This document shows, one piece after another, positions 56,985 to 64,000 of a DNA stretch of 64,000 nucleotides (its first letter is position 1; every line of letters starts with the position of its first letter). The translations under genes were made by a program, and so were the position numbers. The notes below the pieces were generated by a model, which saw only the letters and a list, made by a program, of their open reading frames with translations, was not told where the DNA came from and did not search any database. The stretch covers positions 1-64,000 of the forward strand of contig NCSJ02000005.1 of assembly GCA_002812745.2 (NCBI GenBank), written 5' to 3'. The stretch comes from Scytalidium lignicola. Lineage: Eukaryota; Ascomycota; Leotiomycetes.

Positions 56985-58427
56985 ATGAGATCGTTCTGTG
57001 CTCTGTCCTTGGCAGGAGTAGCCAGTGCCCAGGTCACGGCCTGGGGACAGTGTGAGTCCAATAAATGAATGATGATAGTCCCAGAAGTTAGATGTTAACC
57101 ACTACAGGCGGTGGTAATGGCTGGACAGGGGGCTCTTCGTGTGTATCTGGATACTGGTGCTCAACAGTAAATGCTTACTATGCTCAATGCACTCCTGGAA
57201 CAGGTGTGTTTCTTATTGTTCTTAAATCTAATATCTTGATATAGACGCAATTTCCAGGGGCATATCGTCGTTAAGCTAACGTTTATTTAAACAGCTCCTG
57301 CGACCGCATCAGCTTCCTCCACAACTACGACAGCCCCTAAGCCTGTCTGCACATCTAGCTGCTCCAAAGTCGCCTACGCAGGAGTCAACATCGCGGGTTT
57401 CGACTTCGGCTGTGGCAATGATGGTACCTGCAATCTCGGAGGCTACTACGATATTGTGCGCGATGATAATGGTCTGGCGCAGCTAGCCCACCTTGCTTCT
57501 CTTGGACTGAACACATTCCGTCTTCCGGTAGGCTGGCAGACCCTCGTAAATGGCAACCTAGGCGGCGCCATCAATGTCACCGCTGCAGCAGATTACTTTA
57601 CACTAGTCCAGTCCTGTCTGGACAACGGGGCCGCGTTGTGTATTATTGATATCCACAACTACGCACGCTGGAACGGAGGGATTATTGGCCAGGGCGGTCC
57701 GACGAATGATCAGTTTGCCAGTATATGGAGCCAGCTGGCGACAAAATACAAAAGCGAGAGCCGTATTGCGTTTGGTATTATGAACGAGCCCCATGACATC
57801 CCCAACATCACACTTTGGGCAGGTAGCGTGCAGGCTGCTGTAACGGCGATTCGACAGACTGGTGCGACGTCTCAGATGATCCTGATGCCTGGGAGTGATT
57901 ACACATCAGCCCAGCAATTTATCTCTGATGGATCTGGCCCTGCACTGCTGGGAGTAAAGAATCCTGATGGAGGGACTACAGGCTTGATCATGGATGTACA
58001 CAAGTATCTTGATTCTGATAACACCGGGACAAGTTCTGAATGTACAACGAATAATATCGATACTGCATTTGCGCCACTCGCAACCTGGTTGAGAAGTAAT
58101 GGCCGGCAAGCGATTCTCAGTGAAACTGGTGGTGGAAGCACCGCGAGCTGTGAAATGTACCTATGTCAGCAGCTCCAGTACCTCAAGTACGTATTTGGCT
58201 TTACTCTAAATTCCTCCAGTCTTTGTGTTGAGCCCCCCTGTGATCAGTCTGGCTAACTAGACATCCACCTCCATAGTCAGAATGCGGATGTCTATCTAGG
58301 TTGGACTGGTTGGGCCGCTGGAGGGTTCTCCACTGGCTATCCGTTGTCTGAAAGCCCCACAGAATTAAATGGCGTCTGGACTGATACGCCCATTCTCTCT
58401 CAGTGCATTTTGGGTGCCTGGAAATAA
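56985..58427 (+). CDS. secreted endo-beta-1,4-glucanase: CBM1-GH5
   Basis: Four exons (56985-57051, 57108-57203, 57295-58186, 58277-58427) give 401 aa with introns of 56, 91 and 90 bp, in phase. Layout: signal peptide MRSFCALSLAGVASA; a family 1 cellulose-binding module (WGQCGGNGWTGGSSCVSG, YWCSTVNAYYAQC); a Ser/Thr/Pro linker (about 56-70); and a GH5 barrel of subfamily-5 (EGII/Cel5A) type. GVNIAGFDFGC, LPVGWQ, IDIHNYARW, acid/base Glu219 in IMNEPHD and nucleophile Glu331 in SETGGGS are all present. It cleaves cellulose internally outside the cell. The first intron splits the CBM1 Cys codon, so the start region is easily mis-called. Confidence 0.93.
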
Positions 58428-58826
58428 TATTAATCAGAGAAGATTGCATAATAATCTGTGTAGACTGTCTGGTACCTTCACACTCTAGTCAGATATTGAA
58501 ACCGTGCTTACCTTCCTGTAAGAGTAAAAAATGTTTCTATTGCTTGACTCTCCGATTGTTTATGTTCCACTTTTATTAAGTATCCAACAATTATGATCTT
58601 TTAATCCAACTCGACTGTTGACCCAGCGCGAGAAATACTTAAGAGAGTAAACTGAATATAGAGCAAAGCACTTAAGACTAAAATAAGGCAATTATTCTTA
58701 ATTATTAAGATAAATATTCAATGATATAATAAATCTCTTGTAAAATTACTTTGTAATTAAACTTTGATTTCGGTGCCTGCTGCACCATAACTTTGTTTGT
58801 ACCGATTGATACAGTGATCTTCAACC
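58428..58826. other. intergenic region
   Basis: 3' flanks of the endoglucanase and the NLR relic. Nothing recognised. Confidence 0.5.
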
Positions 58827-59506
58827 TTTACTCTTGATACACCTCCGTGCGATTCCACACATCTCTAGGATAGTAGCAAGAACCCTTGTGAGTTGCAACT
58901 CAAAAGGTTTTGCTCTGGGCAGTCTCGTCTCCAGTAGCGATAGCCCCTCAAAGAAAATCAGTACCGTCTCGTAGAAGGCGGCCACCTGATCGTACTTGTC
59001 ACGTACATCGTCACACGCCTTTAAGAGGAAGATTAACGCCCGAGAAATGATAGGAGCGGGCGGAAAGGCGGTTGCCAGAGTGCCGACCCATTCTACAATA
59101 CTCTGGGCTATGCCCGAGAGCTTCGCTAGGGTTGTGCGAGCTTAGTCCAGCCATCCTTCATCATGTCGATATCTGTTGAAAGTATTTAGCTCTTTTGTTG
59201 TGATTCCCTCATGCTGACTGTGTTCCATGTCTTAGTTTTACGCTATTCGAACTGTTGGTTGTGCAATTCCCGCTTCTTTTGAGCAAGCTTGTCTTTTGCC
59301 TTTCGGAGCCCCGCCGTGTCCTTATCTTCTTGCTGCGCCTTTTTGATCCTCTCTTTTTCTTTCACAGCATCAGTCAACCTCTCTAGCTCCTTTTTGTTTT
59401 CCTCCTCGAAACAGATCCTTATATTTTCGTTGTAATCTTTCACCGCCTTTTCCCAAATAGCGCCAACGTCCGAGGTCAGCATCGGATCTAGAAGCTCTGG
59501 TTTCAT
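58827..59506 (-). pseudogene. NLR N-terminal (Goodbye-like) domain relic
   Basis: From ATG 59506: SDVGAIWEKAVKDYNENIRI and a Lys/Glu-rich coiled stretch, a stop at 59244, then (frame shifted) TLAKLSGIAQSIVEWVGTLA, FPPAPIISRALIFLLKACDD, VRDKYDQVAAFYETV, and RLPRAKPFELQLTRVLATIL up to IKSKG and a stop near 58830. This is the helical N-terminal domain (fungal STAND Goodbye type) that normally precedes a NACHT domain. No NACHT follows. Lesions: stop and frameshift around 59220-59244 and TAA/TAG-type stops, for example near 59140. It has the same orientation as the N-terminally truncated NLR at 29436-33667. Confidence 0.72.
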
Positions 59507-59978
59507 GGTGAAGGATCAACACAATTGCACCTAGGAGTATAACTGATTGGTTCAAAGATAACCTCCCTCAGTCTCCAATATTNAAAAAAGTGCATGAGAT
59601 AGTATATGCTAGTATAAGTTGAATTTCAATGCATAATCGTTGCTGGGAAGACTTTGACGTCTTTATCAAAGCGAACTTCTGATGTCCAGCGAGCTAGCTC
59701 ATTGATAGGAAACAATGTTCATGTTGGGACGTATGGAGCGGTAGGGTGCTGACTAACACTCTTCAGACCAGGCGAAGATGAATGTTGACGTGGCAGAGTC
59801 CTCTCTCTCAAAGTGATACTCTCAAAGTGATATGTCCCGCCGTCCGACTGTTCGTGACCCCCTGCGAATCTCAGCTCCTGATACACAGCACCAACCCCCA
59901 GCAAATCTAGGCGGTGAAATATTTTCTTTTTATATGAAGAGTAGATTATAAATATTGTTTACATTTAAGCTGTTATGT

Positions 59979-60015
59979 ATGAAGCTTGTTGAGGCGTAGT
60001 AGCTGCTAAACGGTC
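59979..60015 (-). pseudogene. small duplicated fragment of the AIM6-like gene
   Basis: The minus strand encodes a GPFSSYYASTSF-like peptide, nearly the GPFNSYYASTSF of the adjacent gene at 60766-60802. About 30 of 37 bases agree. Confidence 0.55.
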
Positions 60016-60016
60016 T

Positions 60017-60064
60017 CCAACCAACATACTACACTATATAAATCCCGGTGTACGATAGCGTGAG
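60017..60064. repeat. dispersed 49-bp repeat, copy 2
   Basis: CCAACCAACATACTACACTA, then TATAAATCCCGGTGTACGAT and AGCGTGAG. Pairs with 28825-28873. Confidence 0.7.
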
Positions 60065-60515
60065 TCAGATCTCTCTCGGTGCACGAAAGTTTTAGAGTAA
60101 TTTATTAGCCATTTAATCGTTTTTGCTCTAATTTCACTAGCAGTTTAATTGTGGGGATTACTTTGGCTTCCATCCCAGAGCCTCATTCGACAGTAAATTC
60201 CTGTGCTTATAATTCAGCATAGCTTGCCTTGTGGAGGACCCTCATTGCAAGACTACACCAGCTTTAGAATTACCTTAAATCCTTGGAAGCACCTGTATCG
60301 CTCTTCTCGAGGATCATCAACGACGAGCCTATTGAGAGATATCTATTTCTTCTTTTCCCGCTGAAAAAAATCGGAAATTAGATAATAGGACATAAGCATA
60401 GACACGGCAGAGATGTATGAGCAGAGACAGGAACGTATAACATACGAATGCAAAATTACCTAACCCTATTCCAAATACAAAATACAAATGCGCCTGTCAA
60501 TTATTTCTTTAATTA

Positions 60516-61997
60516 TTAATACCACAATCCCTTCCTTCTCCTCCAATCCCTTTTCGTAGCATGCCTCAGATCATCCACATTCAGCATATCCACGCCTTCC
60601 CGAATCAAAATATGCCAAACATGGTTTCTCAGACCGATTGGCCACTGCGGAAGACCCCAGTACCGCACTCTCAATCCCCGCTGGTGTGCTCCTCGAATCT
60701 GTCCTCGGATGAGCTGCAGCTGCTCTTGTGTAAGTCTTGAGCCCCAGACCCGGCCAATGGATCTGGTGAAGCTTGTTGACGCATAGTAGCTATTAAAGGG
60801 GCCGTATATGTCAGCACTGCTGGATCCTGACTTCCCGGGCATGTCATGACCAAGGTCTACTTGCTCGGGGATTGTAGTTTGTATTCGATTATTAGGAATT
60901 TCCTTATCTGGGAGGTCGGGTTCGTGTTTATTATGCCCGCGAGTTAGATCTTGAGCTCGGTTTGGATTGGGCCAATGAGACGATAGATCAGCCATTTCAT
61001 CGATAGGAGCGTCAAAGAACACATCACGATATGTGTGATTCGCAGTTAATAGGTCGAATGGTGCATTGCCAGTCCCTACTATCGTTATGGGCCTTTCGAT
61101 AATGGCGGTGCCATTGAAGTGGGTCAGGTAACCCTTTTCTCGAAGCGGGGCAAGCTGAGCATCGAGTTTCCACCAGAGAGCAGGACCGGCTGATTTGAAA
61201 TCAATTAGCAGGATAAATGTCTGAGCTGGATCAACATCGAAGACACCGTTTAATGGATTGTTCACGGGAACAGGAACAGGATAGTCTTCGTCTGGAAAGA
61301 ATTCCACCGGTGGGTTCTGTTTCTCAATAAGTTCCAACAGGGGATTGATGTAAAGATTTTGAAGAGTGCGATTTGACACCAAAGTAACCCTTCTGTGACC
61401 AACGTACAATTCATCATCTATGAGCCAGACATCTGCCTCTGCGCCGGTGCAACCGGCATGGATTGCTGCGTAGAGGGGGACTGATCTCCAGTAGTCATTG
61501 TGAGAGTGGCAATTGACCGGATGGACGTCTCCCGTGGCATCGGTTGGCCATTCTCCGAAACCTTCAGTTGGTTCTCCAATCCGGCCCCAGTGATGTAGCA
61601 TCCAATCGATATCATCGGGAAAGTTGGCTTCGAGTGCGTCCAGCACATTATCAAACAGGTGGATCAAACCGCTGTAGAACATATCAGTACAGCAAAACGG
61701 GATATGAAGCGCTTCAGATTAAGAAGAGACAAACAGAATTGATAAATATCCGATAATGATATAGAGAAGCCATCTCGACACTCGAAGCCTCCTGTTGAAG
61801 ACTCGGCCGAGGCAAGACTTGAGGTTGTAATGCCACGGGCGAAGTCTTGCGCTGTTGCGCTTTTGGCGCTTGCGTGTCCATATGGCAACTCTGGATCTAT
61901 TGAATCGGCCTCTCGGATTCTCAAGATCAAACTCATCCAAGCTAAGTGATTCAATTGAGCCTAATGAAATGTGATGCGGAGATTTGGACTGCAGGTC
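60516..61997 (-). pseudogene. AIM6-like GDPD/PLC-type phosphodiesterase with one in-frame stop
   Basis: The main frame (61682-60516, 388 codons) has the PLC-like TIM-barrel pattern of Aim6 proteins: NCHSHNDYWRSVPL, GAEADVWLIDDELYVGH, TFILLIDFKS, and RYWGLPQWP plus DMLNVDDL at the end. Upstream in the same frame are LDEFDLENPRGRF, a basic stretch and a membrane segment LLYIIIGYLSILFV. TAA at 61719-61721 interrupts (SS-stop-SEALHIPF), where CAA Gln is likely. The frame stays open upstream to about 61997, next to an N, and no ATG was found there. Either the gene is dead or translation starts at 61682 without the membrane anchor. Confidence 0.75.
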
Positions 61998-62987
61998 GTG
62001 GNTTTTTTATGTTCCTCCGAGTCGACAAGCTTGTGAAGTCATCTGAAGAATAGGAATGGAGCAAGCCATCTAAAGACTCTCGCTCGCTCGGGAAAGACAN
62101 TTTTTTTAAAGAAGCTGATTTCTTCTACGCTTTCTCACCTTCCCAATCTATGGTGCTCGAGTGATAATATTTGGGTACAAATGCTGTGACGGTCGCAGGA
62201 GAAATGTGGCCGTTTGCGCTTCTTTTACCCCTTTGTCAGCGCGGGAATGTCACACATGAAGTCTAATTGGCCAACGTCGGAGAGACTGACGACGCTTCAC
62301 ATCTATTACAAGAAATATCACTCCTGGAGCAATAATATATTCAAATATAGTTCATACCATGTTGCTTCTGAGGATATCACAAAGAAAAGGACTGTAAAAT
62401 AAAGGCCAGTTGTCTTCTGATTAAACTGTGCTATAAAGCTTCGGTCTACATCCTTTGCATATAGTAAACACAAGCATTATAAGAGTTGCCCTATACCAAC
62501 CTGCCTCACTGAAGCTTCTGTCCTCAGCTTTGAATAACTGTATACTTGTAAACCAATTATGTATGGCATATTTCTCACACTATTCAATGATCTGTATAAT
62601 GTAGTATCAATAGTCTCATTCCTTCTGCGCTCCGGGTATTTATGTGTCAACTTAGGTTGCACTATAACTGTAACGTGAAGACTATTTAAAATACCTTTAG
62701 CATGGGTTAATATATTGATGCAATATACAAAGCTTCGAGGAAACGCTATTCTTTCATGCTAAGGACGTCTCCGCTAGGTCTATGATCGTTAACCCCTTAC
62801 TAGACCTAACACTTGCTTTCACCATAGTCTCACACATCTACTATGTTTTTCACCACCCCTTACAACCTTAGTCTTTCTGTCAGAACTCTCTACTCCTCCT
62901 TTTAATTCTTCGCGTTTTGTTACTTAACCCGACACTATCACACATTTAATGTTTCCTAACACCTCCAATACCCTTGCCACACCCCAA
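61998..62987. other. intergenic region
   Basis: Between the AIM6-like gene start and the sugar-transporter stop. Two Ns at 62002 and 62100 beside T runs. No gene seen. Confidence 0.5.
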
Positions 62988-64000
62988 CTACAATCCATGT
63001 CCAGCCACATCGTTCTCTTCTTTTGCTGGTGTTTCTTGTGGCTTTTGATATTCAATGTATTCTTTGTGTTCCGAAGTTACGGGAGCTTTGCTTGGTAAAT
63101 CTAAATCCTCATCAATGAGAGGTCCTAGATTCCGAGCAATACGAACAGTATTCCATGCACTGTCAGTCATCACGAAGATGGTATCGATCTCTTCCAGTGA
63201 CCTCCCCTTGGTTTCCGGCACGAAACAGTAGAAAACGGCCACCGAGAGAATGTTTGTACACACATAGACAAGATAATACTTCCATCCAATGTTAGCAAAT
63301 GCTGTTGGGCTTGTTTCAGCGATCCAGAAATCCGTCAGCCATGTCATGCATGAAGCTATGGCTGCGACCCGAGACCGAACGCAGGGTGGAGCAATTTCCG
63401 AAGCGTACATGAATGGCGTCAAGAAAAGGCCGACCGGGTACACAGCCAAGGTGATGAAATAGAATATGAGAATACAACCTGCCGCAGCTTTGTTGCCGTC
63501 GATTGAGGATAGACCTGCGAGTCCGGCCAGTGACCCAGCCATCAGCCCGGCACACACGATAAGCAGCGGCCGCCTTCCAACACGGTCAATCAGAGCCATG
63601 CCGACAAATGACCAAAGGAAGTGCCATGTCTGGAGGCAGTTTGAGATGACACGAGCATTGAGAGCAGAATAGCCCAGAGTCTGCTCCAGCACGATGTTTG
63701 AGTAGAATGTGATAACACTACTGCCCGCCATTTTCGCAAGCACGCTCACAGCCACTGCGAGCAAGGTCCGATGTAGGTACCGGTTGTTTGTCCGCGCGAA
63801 GGGATTCTTGGTGGCAGCTTGCTGGTCTGCTAAAATCGAGTCATGAATGATCCGCGCTTGATGCTGGATGAGATCCGGATCCTCATTCTCACCGGCCAAG
63901 TCTGTGAGCACTCTTGCTGCCGCTTCGTGACGGTCTTTGCTCATGAGCCATCGTGGCGATTCACGTAGGAAGCAGCACAGAACCAGGACCGCAATGGGAA
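62988..64000 (-). CDS. MFS sugar transporter, C-terminal part (runs off window)
   Basis: The frame is open to the window edge (337 codons visible) and begins within the segment before RESPRWLM, the loop motif PESPRWL of fungal hexose/lactose-type transporters. Later landmarks: TFYSNIVLEQTLGYSA, DRVGRRPLL, YASEIAPPCVRSRVAAIA, and FYCFVPETKGRSLEEID, the PETKG motif that closes TM12. The tail is acidic. TM7-12 are present; TM1-6 lie beyond the window. No lesion seen in this part. Substrate not determinable. Confidence 0.87.
   Translation of the reverse strand, partial: PIAVLVLCCFLRESPRWLMSKDRHEAAARVLTDLAGENEDPDLIQHQARIIHDSILADQQAATKNPFARTNNRYLHRTLLAVAVSVLAKMAGSSVITFYSNIVLEQTLGYSALNARVISNCLQTWHFLWSFVGMALIDRVGRRPLLIVCAGLMAGSLAGLAGLSSIDGNKAAAGCILIFYFITLAVYPVGLFLTPFMYASEIAPPCVRSRVAAIASCMTWLTDFWIAETSPTAFANIGWKYYLVYVCTNILSVAVFYCFVPETKGRSLEEIDTIFVMTDSAWNTVRIARNLGPLIDEDLDLPSKAPVTSEHKEYIEYQKPQETPAKEENDVAGHGL

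Larger units (their letters stand above)
59507..60515. other. intergenic region with duplicated fragments
   Basis: Contains the second copy of the 49-bp repeat (60017-60064) and, abutting it, a 37-bp fragment resembling the AIM6-like coding sequence (59979-60015). One N at 59583. No gene supported. Confidence 0.55.

Noticed and set aside
56756..57055. 99-codon plus frame upstream of the endoglucanase
   Set aside because: It overlaps the true signal-peptide/CBM exon in another frame; the splice model with ATG 56985 explains the sequence.
1..64000. CRISPR arrays, bacterial operon signals, rRNA genes
   Set aside because: None seen; the window is spliced fungal nuclear DNA, and the spaced repeats at 12955-13194 are degenerate leader repeats of a retrotransposon.

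Overview
The window is nuclear DNA of a filamentous ascomycete (Pezizomycotina). Genes are split by short introns of about 44-91 bp with GTRNGT donors and CTRAC-like branch points. The gene types fit: a Zn2Cys6 regulator, a Clr5-domain protein, NACHT/NLR remnants, GH27 and GH5-CBM1 enzymes, fungal MFS families and ERG28. Gene islands of ordinary composition alternate with very AT-rich blocks of decayed retrotransposons, as in genomes shaped by repeat-induced point mutation (RIP). I cannot name the species. Seventeen single Ns, mostly beside homopolymers, suggest a consensus weak in homopolymer length, so single-base frameshifts in such runs need care. Layout: 1-4090 holds oppositely oriented RIP-degraded Ty3/gypsy pieces (RNase H +; LTR, Gag and protease -; reverse transcriptase +). 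4091-4731 is a broken pogo-type transposase with one terminal repeat. 5664-6904 is an intact aldo-keto reductase. 7238-13431 is a whole but dead Ty1/copia element with two 193/194-bp LTRs. 13665-26283 is a gene island: APH-type phosphotransferase, secreted alpha/beta hydrolase, ERG28, a membrane protein, a 14-TM-type efflux MFS and a monocarboxylate-type MFS. A Zn2Cys6 regulator (26977-28680) lies divergently from the last of these. 29436-33667 is a multiply broken NACHT-type NLR gene with internal tandem repeats. 34657-36404 is an intact GH27 alpha-galactosidase, followed by a broken alpha-glucoside permease and a broken SDR. 41606-43407 (Dal5-type transporter) and 44243-45567 (2OG-Fe(II) oxygenase) are intact, next to a dead PuuE-like polysaccharide deacetylase/allantoinase relic (45980-47906). 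48338-48550 is a solo LTR with a target duplication. 48785-50448 is a Clr5-domain gene with one in-frame stop. 51300-54562 is retroelement debris around a Cys-containing ORF relic. 56985-58427 is an intact CBM1-GH5 endoglucanase. 58827-59506 is an NLR N-terminal (Goodbye-like) relic. 60516-61997 is an AIM6-like phosphodiesterase with one stop, and 62988-64000 is the C-terminal part of a sugar transporter. Two small functional units can be suggested: galactoside/glucoside use (secreted alpha-galactosidase plus permease) and nitrogen-compound use (Dal5-type transporter, oxygenase, ureide-type deacetylase). In both, one member is dead. The most notable pattern is that at least six non-transposon genes carry in-frame stops explained by one substitution type, CpA to TpA on one strand or the other (CAG/CAA to TAG/TAA, TGG to TAG). 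This is what RIP or RIP leakage would leave in genes between silenced repeats.
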